Positions 7,984 to 15,975 of a DNA stretch of 64,000 nt are shown here, piece by piece. Below the pieces are notes generated by a model. The model had not been told where the DNA came from, did not search any database, and worked only from the letters and a program-made list of their open reading frames with translations. The translations under genes were made by a program, and so were the position numbers. Source of the DNA: CAMDHY01 sp046156265 (GTDB lineage Bacteria; Pseudomonadota; Alphaproteobacteria; Rhizobiales; Segnochrobactraceae); assembly GCF_046156265.1 (NCBI RefSeq), contig NZ_JAWDIR010000044.1, positions 248,001-312,000 of the forward strand. The letters are read 5' to 3'. How positions within the stretch are numbered: position 1 is the stretch's first letter; each line of letters begins with the position of its first letter.

Positions 7984-10077
7984 ATGCCAAACCGCGTCTT
8001 GATCGTCTCGGCCGATGCGGAAACGTCCCGCTCCCTGCGCGAGCTTCTTGCAGATCAGAAAGCCGACCCGTTCTCGGTCGAAACCTCGGGCAACCTGTCT
8101 GCCGCGATCACGTCTCTCGGCTCCGGTGATCCGGATGTCGTCGTGGCCGATCTCCACATGCCGGGTTGCCAGGGCATCGAGGCGTTCGACCGCCTGTTCT
8201 CGGCGGCGCCGCACACGCCCATCGTCGTGATCTGCCGAGACGAGGAGGTCGGTCTCGCCGACCTCGCCGTGCAGAACGGCGCCCAGGGCTTCTTCTTCAA
8301 GAGGGACTTCCAGAGTTCGCTGACGGCGCAGATGTTGCGCAACGTCATCAAGAGAAAGGCCGTCGAGGCTGCGATGTTCCTGGAGAAGGCGCGCGCCGAG
8401 ATCATGCTCAACTCGATCAGCGACGCCGTCATCGGGACGGATATGGCGGGGAACGTCGAATACCTGAACGTAGCGGCCGAGAGCATCACCGGCTGGTCGC
8501 GGGCGGAGGCGCATGGCCAACAGATCGATCAGGTGATGAGGATCCTCGACGGGGGAACCAGGCGGCCTATTCGCAATCCGGTCGCGCTCGTCCTCCAGGA
8601 GGACAAGCCGATGGGGATGGTGGCGGGCACCGTCCTCGTGCGGCGCGACGGCCAGGAGGTGACCATCGAGGACTCTGCCTCGCCGATCCACGACTACGAC
8701 GACAAGATCTGCGGAGCCGTACTCGTCTTTCACGATGTGACGGTCGCCCGGGCGATGTCGCTGAAGATGGCGCACCTGGCGCAGCACGACTACCTGACGG
8801 ACCTTCCCAATCGGTCGCTTCTGAACGATCGCCTCCTGCAGGCCATCGCGCTCGCCGAGCGACACGCCGGGCAGGTGGCGATTCTCTTCCTCGATCTCGA
8901 TCGGTTCAAGGAGGTCAACGATTCGATCGGGCATGCGGGCGGCGACCTGGTCCTGCAGGCCGTCGCCAAGCGACTTGAAGGATGTATCGGTCGCACGGAC
9001 ACGGTGAGCCGCCATGGCGGCGACGAGTTCGTCGTTCTGCTTTCCGAGATCGAAGGGCCGGCGCAGGCGGGCATCCTGGCGGAGCGGATGCTTCAGGAAC
9101 TGAAGCAGCCCATATTCGTCAAGGACCGAAAACTTCAGATTACTGGGAGCATTGGTATCAGCGTCTATCCTGAGGATGGCGAAAAGCCGAACATACTACT
9201 CCATTGCGCCGATGCTGCGATGTACAAGGCAAAGATCAATCACAGGAACACGTATCAATTTTACAGCCGTGAGATCATGGCGAAGGATATCGAGCGAAAG
9301 CGCATCAGCGATGCTCTCGAGCTGGCGCTGGATCGAGACGAATTCGTCGTCCTGTATCAGCCCAATGTGAACTTGTTCGACTGCACGGTGGTCGGGGTCG
9401 AGGCGCTGCTGCGCTGGAACAGTCCGGGTCTGGGGATGCAGTCTCCCGGTCTGTTCATTCCCGTCGCCGAGGAAACGGGGCTGATCCTGCCGATCGGCCA
9501 CTGGGTTCTCCGCGAGGCCTGCGCACAAGGCAAGCGGTGGGAGGCGGAGGGGCTGAAAGTCGGGACGGTCGCCGTGAACATCTCGGCGCTCGAATTCCGC
9601 CAGAAGAACTTCGTCGCCGACATCCGTTCCGTCCTGGAAGAGAGCGCGTTCGATCCCGCGGCCCTGCAACTCGAGATCACCGAGAGCGTGCTGATGAACG
9701 ACGTGGAGGAGAGTGCCAAGATCCTATACGAGATCAAGGAAATGGGAATCCGGATCGCGGTCGACGACTTCGGTATCGGGTATTCTAGCTTGAGTTACCT
9801 CAACAGATTTCCGGTCGACATCATCAAGATCGATCAGTCATTCGTGCGCTGCCTGACGCCGACGAGCGGCGACGGGATCATCGTCACCGCCATCATAGCG
9901 ATGGCGAACAGTCTGAAGATCGCCGTCATCGCCGAGGGGATCGAGACGAAGTTCCAGCTCGATTTCCTCCGTCGGCGCGGCTGCAGGGAAGGGCAGGGCT
10001 TCCTCTTCAGCACGCCGCAGCCGCCCGAGGACATCTCGAGACTTGTCATCAGCAGCTTTCCCCAACCGCAGTCTTGA
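7984..10077 (+). CDS. Response-regulator protein with REC-PAS-GGDEF-EAL domains (c-di-GMP turnover)
   Basis: A 697-residue cytoplasmic signalling protein. Residues 1-125 form a receiver domain (acceptor Asp56 in VVVADLHMPG, conserved Lys in FFKRDF). About 135-255 is a PAS domain (GTDMAGNVEYLN, ITGWSRAEA). About 270-430 is GGDEF with an intact GGDEF motif near residue 345. About 440-690 is EAL with EALLRW, ITES, VDDFGIGYSSL, KIDQSF and EGIET all present. Both cyclase and phosphodiesterase sites therefore look intact; the I-site Arg of RxxD is not evident. There are no membrane segments, so input comes through phosphorylation of REC and through PAS. No histidine kinase gene is adjacent. Codon use is slightly less GC-biased than the neighbours. 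Confidence 0.93.
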   Translation: MPNRVLIVSADAETSRSLRELLADQKADPFSVETSGNLSAAITSLGSGDPDVVVADLHMPGCQGIEAFDRLFSAAPHTPIVVICRDEEVGLADLAVQNGAQGFFFKRDFQSSLTAQMLRNVIKRKAVEAAMFLEKARAEIMLNSISDAVIGTDMAGNVEYLNVAAESITGWSRAEAHGQQIDQVMRILDGGTRRPIRNPVALVLQEDKPMGMVAGTVLVRRDGQEVTIEDSASPIHDYDDKICGAVLVFHDVTVARAMSLKMAHLAQHDYLTDLPNRSLLNDRLLQAIALAERHAGQVAILFLDLDRFKEVNDSIGHAGGDLVLQAVAKRLEGCIGRTDTVSRHGGDEFVVLLSEIEGPAQAGILAERMLQELKQPIFVKDRKLQITGSIGISVYPEDGEKPNILLHCADAAMYKAKINHRNTYQFYSREIMAKDIERKRISDALELALDRDEFVVLYQPNVNLFDCTVVGVEALLRWNSPGLGMQSPGLFIPVAEETGLILPIGHWVLREACAQGKRWEAEGLKVGTVAVNISALEFRQKNFVADIRSVLEESAFDPAALQLEITESVLMNDVEESAKILYEIKEMGIRIAVDDFGIGYSSLSYLNRFPVDIIKIDQSFVRCLTPTSGDGIIVTAIIAMANSLKIAVIAEGIETKFQLDFLRRRGCREGQGFLFSTPQPPEDISRLVISSFPQPQS

Positions 10078-10232
10078 GAGCCTGCGCCGAAGCTCGAGCC
10101 TGGGCCGGCCGCACCGGCGGCGGCGCGTCGTCGCACGGGCCGCCGGCGTCCGGAAGACGGCTGCGGCGATAGTGCGGGAGGGCGGGCGACCCTGTAGCAA
10201 GGGGGACGGGTTCTGCTGAGAGGACAGCCGAG

Positions 10233-11717
10233 ATGACCAAGGCGGGCGACGACGCGACGGGTTCGGCTCGAAGCGTGGCGAAGGGGCGTGAGGCAGCACC
10301 GCCGGCAAGCGCGCACACGGACGACCTCGCTCACATGCCGGCGCACCGGCTGGCCCCGCTGATCCGCACCGGTGCGGTTTCGCCGGTGGAGAGCGTTGAG
10401 GCGGTCCTCGCCCGCATCGAGGCGGTGGAGCCCACGATCAACGCCTTCGCAGTCGTCACCGCCGATACGGCGCGGGCGGAGGCGAAGCGGGCGGAGGTGG
10501 TGGTCAGCGCTGGCGAGCGGGTCGGGCCGCTGCACGGCGTCACGGTGACGATCAAGGATCTCGCCGGCATCACCGGCCTGCCGGCGGCGCGCGGCTCGCA
10601 CATCTTCGCCGGCGAGATCGCCTCCCGGGACGCTCCATTCGTGCAGCGCCTGAAGGCGGCCGGCGCCATCGTCGTCGGCAAGACGACGACGCCGGAATGC
10701 GGCTGGATCGCGCTCGGCCGCAGCCCGCTCACCGGCGACACCCACAATCCCTGGAAGCACGGTTTCACGCCCGGCGGCTCGTCGGCCGGTGCTGCGGCCG
10801 CCGCCGCCGCCGGTTGCGGGCCGCTGCACCAGGGCACCGACGCGGCGGGTTCGATCCGCGTGCCGGCGCACTTCTGCGGGCTCGCCGGACTGAAGCCGAG
10901 CTACGGGCGCATTCCGATGGTGCCGGTCGGGCTGCACGACCTTGCCTCGCACGGCGGCCCGATGGCGCGCACGGTGCGGGACGTCGCGATGATGCTGTCC
11001 GTCATGTCCGGCCCGCACCCTGAGGACCACACCTGCCTCGACTCGGCCCCGGCCGATTATCTCGGCCGCCTCGGCGAGGGCATCGCCGGCAAGCGCATCG
11101 CCTTCAGCCCCGATCTCGGCCACGTCCGCGTCGATCCGGAGGTCGCGGCGCTGGTGCGGGCGGGGCTTTCGGCCTTTTCCGAGGCCGGCGCCATCGTCGA
11201 GGAGCCGGGGACGCCGTGGGGCACCGGCGGTATCGATCTCGCCCGCTTCTTCTGGAAGGCGCACTTCTCGGGCTTCGCGCGCTTCCTGCCGGAGTTCCGC
11301 GACCGCATGGACCCCCACCTCGTTGCCTGCATCGAGGACGGCATGGCGGTGACCGCTGCGGACTATCAGCTGCAGCGTGAGCGCAAGTACGCGTGGTGTT
11401 CCGAGATCGGCCGCTGGTTCGGCGACTGGGATTTCCTCGTCACGCCCACCGCCTCGGTGGCGACGTTCCCGGTCGGGCAACTGGCGCCCGACGGCTGGGC
11501 GCAGCATCGCTGGGACTGGATGGAGTGGGCGGAGTTCTCCTACCCGTTCAACTTCACCGGCGCGCCGGCGGCCTCGGTGCCGTGCGGGCTGACGGCGGAC
11601 GGGCGGCCGGTGGGGCTGCAGATCGTCGGCCGCCGCTTCGACGATCTCGGCGTGCTGCAGGCCGCCGCCGCCTTCGAGGCGGCGCGGCCGTGGGAGCACC
11701 TGCGCCCGCCGCTGTAA
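10233..11717 (+). CDS. Amidase-signature family amidase
   Basis: A 494-residue amidohydrolase of the amidase-signature family, related to acylamidases, 6-aminohexanoate-cyclic-dimer hydrolases and GatA. The Ser-cisSer-Lys triad is visible: Lys in TIKDLAG, cis-Ser in PGGSSAGAAAA and nucleophile Ser in TDAAGSIRVPA. The first ~30 residues are polar and look disordered. No gatB or gatC is nearby and the tail differs from GatA, so a catabolic amidase is more likely than tRNA amidotransferase. GAGAGGAC precedes the ATG. It converges with the glutathione transferase gene after 24 bases and appears to be a single-gene unit. Confidence 0.88.
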   Translation: MTKAGDDATGSARSVAKGREAAPPASAHTDDLAHMPAHRLAPLIRTGAVSPVESVEAVLARIEAVEPTINAFAVVTADTARAEAKRAEVVVSAGERVGPLHGVTVTIKDLAGITGLPAARGSHIFAGEIASRDAPFVQRLKAAGAIVVGKTTTPECGWIALGRSPLTGDTHNPWKHGFTPGGSSAGAAAAAAAGCGPLHQGTDAAGSIRVPAHFCGLAGLKPSYGRIPMVPVGLHDLASHGGPMARTVRDVAMMLSVMSGPHPEDHTCLDSAPADYLGRLGEGIAGKRIAFSPDLGHVRVDPEVAALVRAGLSAFSEAGAIVEEPGTPWGTGGIDLARFFWKAHFSGFARFLPEFRDRMDPHLVACIEDGMAVTAADYQLQRERKYAWCSEIGRWFGDWDFLVTPTASVATFPVGQLAPDGWAQHRWDWMEWAEFSYPFNFTGAPAASVPCGLTADGRPVGLQIVGRRFDDLGVLQAAAAFEAARPWEHLRPPL

Positions 11718-11741
11718 GGCGGGGGCTACTCGGCCGCGGCG

Positions 11742-12548
11742 CTACTCCGCCGCGGCGGCGAGTTCCGGCTGACGCTCGCGCGCGTCGGTGCCGCGGCCGA
11801 GGCCGAGGTCGGGGAACTGGTCGGAGAGGCGGCTGCCGGGATAGTAGGCCTGGGCGTAGGCCGGGCGGGCCTGCAGATCGGCGAGCCATTGCGCCACGCG
11901 CGGATACCGGCCTTCCCACAGGTAGGCGAAGCCGAGGTCCTCCATGCGGTCGATCAGCGGCGCCACCGCGAGGTCGGCGAGCGTCAGCTGCTCACCCATC
12001 AGGAAGGGCCCGCCGTTCTTCTCGAGCAGAAGGTCCATGCGGCCGGCGGTCTTGACGATGTCGGCGAGCGCCTTGTCGATGTCCTCGCGCGGGAAGCCGG
12101 TGCGGCCCATGCGCTTGTAGAACTCGCCCTTCAGCGGCCGGAGCGCGACGCTCTCGGCGAACTCGGCGTCCGTCATCGCCAGGAACTTGCGGATCAGGCC
12201 GCCATACTGGAACGACGGGTAGCGCACCGCCGGCGTCGGCACCGCATCGACGAAGGCAAGGAAGGCGCGCATCTCGGCCCGGGCGAGCGGCGTCGGCGGC
12301 GTCAGCGACACGGGCGGATAGATCTCGTCCAGGTACTGCACGATCACCGAGGACTCGATCACCGGCGTGCCGTTGTGGATGAGCGTCGGCACGACGCCGT
12401 TCGGGTTGAGCTTCAGGTACCAGTCCGAAAGGTGGTCCTGGTTCTTGGAGACGAGCACCCGGTCCACCCACTCGATGCCCTTCTCGTGCATGGCGAGGCG
12501 GACCTTCAGGCTGCAGGTGGACTGCGCGAAGTTGTAGAGCTCGAGCAT
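11742..12548 (-). CDS. Glutathione S-transferase family protein
   Basis: A 268-residue protein with an N-terminal thioredoxin-like GST domain: LYNFAQSTCSLKVRLAMHEK carries the active-site Ser/Cys region, NPNGVVPTL the cis-Pro, and ESSVIVQYLDE the gamma-glutamyl-binding Glu-Ser. A helical C-terminal domain follows (LADLAVAPLIDRMEDLG). A 30-residue linker-like C-terminal extension ends in an Ala-rich stretch. It probably conjugates glutathione to an electrophile or acts as a lyase; the substrate is unknown. It is divergent from the GntR regulator gene; an AT-rich stretch at ~12555-12585 (ATATTGTCAGATCGTCATAC) may be its promoter. Confidence 0.85.
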   Translation of the reverse strand: MLELYNFAQSTCSLKVRLAMHEKGIEWVDRVLVSKNQDHLSDWYLKLNPNGVVPTLIHNGTPVIESSVIVQYLDEIYPPVSLTPPTPLARAEMRAFLAFVDAVPTPAVRYPSFQYGGLIRKFLAMTDAEFAESVALRPLKGEFYKRMGRTGFPREDIDKALADIVKTAGRMDLLLEKNGGPFLMGEQLTLADLAVAPLIDRMEDLGFAYLWEGRYPRVAQWLADLQARPAYAQAYYPGSRLSDQFPDLGLGRGTDARERQPELAAAAE

Positions 12549-12698
12549 CGGGCGCCTCCCATCATATTGTCAGATCGTCATACGCCGACCGGTCGATCGG
12601 GTCCAGTTTCTGGCCGCGATCGGCCGTCGTCGCCTTCGCGACTGCAGCACCGAATCTCTCTTTACGAGCGACCGGCCCGGGCGTAGCGTCCGCTCAAC

Positions 12699-12717
12699 TG
12701 GTATGACAGGTATACCA
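12699..12717. promoter_or_regulatory. Probable operator of the adjacent GntR regulator
   Basis: The inverted repeat TGGTAT-N7-ATACCA spans these 19 bases and includes the perfect octamer palindrome GGTATACC (12709-12716) plus an upstream GGTAT half-site. GGTATACC-type sites are typical of UxuR/ExuR-like regulators, and repeated GGTATA is the NanR site; both are FCD-type GntR proteins. Its place directly against the start codon suggests autorepression. Confidence 0.55.
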
Positions 12718-13428
12718 ATGCTCGACACGGCGGTTCGCCAGCGCAAGCTCTATGAGGAGGTCGCCGCCCGGCTGGAGCGGATGATCGCCGAGGGGCACTA
12801 CGCCGCCGGCGACGCTCTGCCCTCGCAGCGGACGCTGATGGAGACGTTCGCCGTCGGCCGCCCGGCGATCCGCGAGGCGCTGTTCCACCTGCAGAAGATG
12901 GGGCTGATCGACATCCGGTCCGGCACCCGGGCGATCGTGACGCTGCCGACGCCGGCCTTCGTCGTCGACGCGCTCGCCGTCACCGCCCGCCACATGCTGG
13001 CGGCGCCGGGTGGCGTGCAGAACTTCCAGAGCCTGCGCGTCTTCTTCGAGGTCGGCCTCGCCCGCCACGCCGCCGAGCACGCCACGGCGGACGATCTCGC
13101 CCGCTTCCGGGCGGCGCTCGACGAAAACCGCGCCTCGCTCGGCGACCTCAAGCGCTTCGAGCGCACCGACGTCGACTTCCACTTCGTGCTGGCGGTGATC
13201 CCCCGCAATCCGATGTTCACGGCGATCCACGCCGCTCTCGCCGAGTGGCTGCTCGAACAGCGCCAGACGACGCTCGCGCCCGGCGAGGACAAGGTCGCCT
13301 ACGAGGCGCACCGGGCGATCTTCGAGGCGGTGGCGGCGCATGACGCCGACCGGGCGGAGGCGGCGATGCGCGCCCACCTCGACTACGTCACCCGGCGCTA
13401 CAACGCGGTGGTGGAGAAGCGGCGATGA
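12718..13428 (+). CDS. GntR-family transcriptional regulator, FCD (FadR/NanR) type
   Basis: Sugar-acid-type regulator of about 236 residues. The N-terminal winged helix-turn-helix has the GntR signature (GDALPSQRTLMETFAVGRPAIREAL), and a C-terminal all-helical FCD ligand-binding domain follows, with Asp/His residues suited to a metal (DVDFHFVLA, EAHRAIFEA, RAHLDYV). Start at 12718 is preferred because AGG lies ~8 bases upstream and the alternative ATG at 12703 sits inside the palindrome; the alternative adds 5 residues. The stop overlaps the next gene in ATGA. It heads a plus-strand run of catabolic and transport genes, which it most likely controls, together with itself, in response to a sugar-acid effector. 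Confidence 0.88.
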   Translation: MLDTAVRQRKLYEEVAARLERMIAEGHYAAGDALPSQRTLMETFAVGRPAIREALFHLQKMGLIDIRSGTRAIVTLPTPAFVVDALAVTARHMLAAPGGVQNFQSLRVFFEVGLARHAAEHATADDLARFRAALDENRASLGDLKRFERTDVDFHFVLAVIPRNPMFTAIHAALAEWLLEQRQTTLAPGEDKVAYEAHRAIFEAVAAHDADRAEAAMRAHLDYVTRRYNAVVEKRR

Positions 13429-13730
13429 GCGGCTACGTCATCCTCGTCGACTTCCAGGTGGTGCCGGGCGAGCGCGCGGCCTTCCGCCGCCTGATCGACG
13501 AGAACGCCCGCGAATCCTGCCGCACCGAGCCCGGCTGCCGGCGCTTCGACGTGCTGGAGCCGGCCGGCGAGCCCGACCGGGTGCTGCTCTACGAGATCTA
13601 CGACGACCGGGCCGCCTTCGAGGCGCACACGCGCACCGGCCACTTCGCCCGCTTCGACGCCGCCAGCGCGGCGCTGGTCGCGGCCAAGGCCGTCACCGAA
13701 TGCGCCCTCGTCTGCGAGGGCGGCGCATAG
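13425..13730 (+). CDS. ABM-domain (antibiotic biosynthesis monooxygenase-like) protein
   Basis: A 101-residue single-domain protein of the dimeric alpha+beta ABM fold: VILVDFQVVPGERAAF, PGCRRFDVLE, LLYEIYDDRAAFEAH and a C-terminal helix. Family members include cofactor-free quinol monooxygenases (YgiN), haem-degrading enzymes and small isomerase- or mutarotase-like proteins in catabolic operons. No cofactor site is obvious. It is translationally coupled to the regulator (ATGA overlap) and lies 59 bases before the aldolase gene, so a role in the same pathway is likely but undefined. Confidence 0.8.
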   Translation: MSGYVILVDFQVVPGERAAFRRLIDENARESCRTEPGCRRFDVLEPAGEPDRVLLYEIYDDRAAFEAHTRTGHFARFDAASAALVAAKAVTECALVCEGGA

Positions 13731-13789
13731 ATCGAGACACCTTCGACCCGGCCGAAGAGCCCGGGCGGACGACGACAGGGAGAGAATGC

Positions 13790-14728
13790 ATGGCGGGCGA
13801 GAGTTCGGTGGGTCCGGGCCTGAAGGCGATGGCCGGCACACGGGCGCCGAAGTTCGGGCACTTCATCGTCGAGTTCGCGACGCCGGGGATCGGCCACATC
13901 CTGAAGTCGGCCGGCTGCGACTTCGTGCTGTTCGACCTCGAGCACTCCGGCTTCGGCTTCGAGACGGTTAAGAGCGCCATCCGCTATTTCGAGGCGGCGC
14001 AGGTGCCGGTGATCGTGCGGGTGCCGTCGAAGGAGTACCACCACATCGCCCGCGCCATGGACATGGGCGCCGAGGGGCTGATGGTGCCGATGGTGGGCTC
14101 CGCCGAGGAGGCCCGCCAGATCGTCCACTCGATGAAGTATCACCCGCAGGGTGGCCGCGGCGTCGCCCTGCAGGTGGCACACGACCGTTACCGGCCCGGC
14201 GCGGTCGCCGACAAGTTCACCGCCACCAACGCCCGCACCACGCTGTTCTGCCAGATCGAGACGGCTGACGGCGTGAAGAACTGCGAGGAAATCGCGGCGG
14301 TCGACGGCGTCGATTGCCTTTGGGTCGGCCACTTCGACCTGTCGGTCGGCCTCGGCATCCCCGGCGAGTTCGAGCATCCGGAGTTCAAGGCGGCGATCGA
14401 CAAGACGGTGAAGGCCGCCCGCAAGCACGGCAAGGCGATGGGCCGGCTGGTGCCGACGGTCGAGGTCGGCATCGAGCTCTACGACGTCGGCTTCGACTTC
14501 ATCTGCTATTCGGGCGACGTCTGGGTGCTGCACAACGCACTGGCCGAGGCGATCGGCAAGCTGCGGGAAGGCACGAAGGGTAGTGCAGCGGCGCACAAGG
14601 CAGCCGCCACGAAGGCGAGCGCGAAAGCCCCGGCGAAGGCCTCCGTCAAGCCTTCCGCGAAGCCGGCCGTCAAGGCGCCCGCCAAAGCCCCGTCCAAGGC
14701 CCCGGCCACGCGGAAGGCGCGCCCATGA
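13790..14728 (+). CDS. HpcH/HpaI-family aldolase with a lysine-rich H1-like tail
   Basis: A 312-residue class II pyruvate-type aldolase. Key residues of the family are present: His52 (FDLEHSG), Arg77 (IVRVPS), metal ligands Glu157 (CQIETADG) and Asp183 (HFDLSVGLG). The reaction would be retro-aldol cleavage of a 2-keto acid to pyruvate, or a hydroxypyruvate analogue, plus an aldehyde. Residues ~262-312 are a basic tail with 11 Lys and 2 Arg; Lys occurs at every fourth position from 275 to 303, in KAPA/KPSA-like repeats as in histone H1 and bacterial histone-like tails. This is unusual for the family, whose members end near residue 255-260. The ATG is preceded by AGGGAGAG; the stop overlaps the next start (ATGA). 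Confidence 0.88.
   Translation: MAGESSVGPGLKAMAGTRAPKFGHFIVEFATPGIGHILKSAGCDFVLFDLEHSGFGFETVKSAIRYFEAAQVPVIVRVPSKEYHHIARAMDMGAEGLMVPMVGSAEEARQIVHSMKYHPQGGRGVALQVAHDRYRPGAVADKFTATNARTTLFCQIETADGVKNCEEIAAVDGVDCLWVGHFDLSVGLGIPGEFEHPEFKAAIDKTVKAARKHGKAMGRLVPTVEVGIELYDVGFDFICYSGDVWVLHNALAEAIGKLREGTKGSAAAHKAAATKASAKAPAKASVKPSAKPAVKAPAKAPSKAPATRKARP
14612..14707 (+). repeat. 12-bp tandem repeats coding the KAPA-type tail of the aldolase
   Basis: Eight degenerate tandem 12-base units, each coding Lys followed by three residues from Ala, Pro, Ser and Val. The period is exact and in frame. Slipped-strand change in unit number is possible without a frameshift. Confidence 0.7.
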
Positions 14729-15774
14729 GCGGACCGTTCCGCGTCGCGCTCTCCGGCGACTTCAAGAAGCCGGACGGCTCGCCGACCTACCCGGACTTCG
14801 ACCTCGCGCCGCTCAGGGCCGCGCCGAATGTCGAGGTCGCGTTCCTGGACGTGGCGAACCCACTCAGGGCCGAGCAACTGGAGGACTTCGACGCCCTCAT
14901 CCTGCTCACCCATCGCTTCGGCCGCGAGAGCGTGCCGAAGAGCGGCCGGCTCGCCGTCATCGCCCGCTTCGGCGTCGGCTACGACACCGTCGACGTGCCG
15001 GCCTGCACGGACGCCGGCATCGCGCTGGTCATCACGCCGGACGGTGTGCGGCGGCCGGTGGCGGTCTCGATCCTGGCGCTGATGCTGGCGCTCACCGGCA
15101 AGATGATGGTGAAGGACCGGCTGACGCGGGAAGGGCCGACGGGCTTTGCCCAGCGCTCCGACCACATGGGCGTCGGCCTCGTCGGCCGCACGCTGGGCTC
15201 GGTCGGCATCGGCAACATCGGCGCCGAGTTCTTCCGGATCGCCAAGCCGCTCGACATGCGCTTCATCGCCCACGACCCCTTCGCCGACAAGGCGGTGGCG
15301 GCCGAACTCGGCATCGAGCTCGTCAGCCTCGAGGAGGTGTTCCGGCAGTCCGACGTGCTGTCGGTGAGCTGCCCGCTGACGCCGGAGACGCACCACCTCG
15401 TCAACGCCGAGCGGCTCGCGCTGATGAAGCCGACGGCCTACCTCATCAACACCGCGCGCGGACCGATCGTCGACCAGAAGGCGCTGACAAAGGTCCTGGC
15501 CGAGCGCCGCATCGCCGGCGCCGGGCTCGACGTGCTCGAGCAGGAGCCGCCGGACGCGGACGACCCGATCCTGAAGCTCGACAACGTCATCCTCGCGCCG
15601 CACGCGCTGTGCTGGACCGACCAGTGCTTCGCCGGCAACGGCGCCGCCGACGTCAAGGCGGTGCTCGAGGTACAGCACGGCCGCGTGCCGCGCGGCGTCG
15701 TCAACCGGGCGGTGCTCGAGACCGCGACGTGGAAGCGGCGGCTCGCCGACTTCCACGGCCGTTTCGGCGACTAG
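14725..15774 (+). CDS. D-2-hydroxyacid dehydrogenase, NAD-dependent
   Basis: A 349-residue member of the D-isomer-specific 2-hydroxyacid dehydrogenase family (phosphoglycerate, glycerate, formate and hydroxypyruvate dehydrogenases). The nucleotide-binding motif GIGNIG is present, followed by an acidic-residue position in AHDPFAD that suggests NAD preference. Catalytic Arg lies in INTARGPIVD, Glu in LDVLEQEPPD, and the His in APHALCW. It probably interconverts a 2-keto acid, such as hydroxypyruvate or glyoxylate from the upstream aldolase, with its D-hydroxy acid. It overlaps the aldolase gene by 4 bases, so the two are co-translated. A 201-base gap follows before the transporter genes. Confidence 0.88.
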   Translation: MSGPFRVALSGDFKKPDGSPTYPDFDLAPLRAAPNVEVAFLDVANPLRAEQLEDFDALILLTHRFGRESVPKSGRLAVIARFGVGYDTVDVPACTDAGIALVITPDGVRRPVAVSILALMLALTGKMMVKDRLTREGPTGFAQRSDHMGVGLVGRTLGSVGIGNIGAEFFRIAKPLDMRFIAHDPFADKAVAAELGIELVSLEEVFRQSDVLSVSCPLTPETHHLVNAERLALMKPTAYLINTARGPIVDQKALTKVLAERRIAGAGLDVLEQEPPDADDPILKLDNVILAPHALCWTDQCFAGNGAADVKAVLEVQHGRVPRGVVNRAVLETATWKRRLADFHGRFGD

Positions 15775-15975
15775 ATCGAGAGGGCGGAGGGTAACCGCCC
15801 CGTCAGCAAGGGAGTGCCTCGAGACCGGACCGCCGGGCGGCGGTCCCCAATTCGGCAAAGTGACGGCTCGCCGGGGCGCCCGCGCCGCGAGCCACCGGAG
15901 ACCGCCGGCGAGAACGCCCGGACAGACCCGTCCGCGCCGTCCGACCGTGCGGCCCTTTAGGGAGGAGTGAGGACC

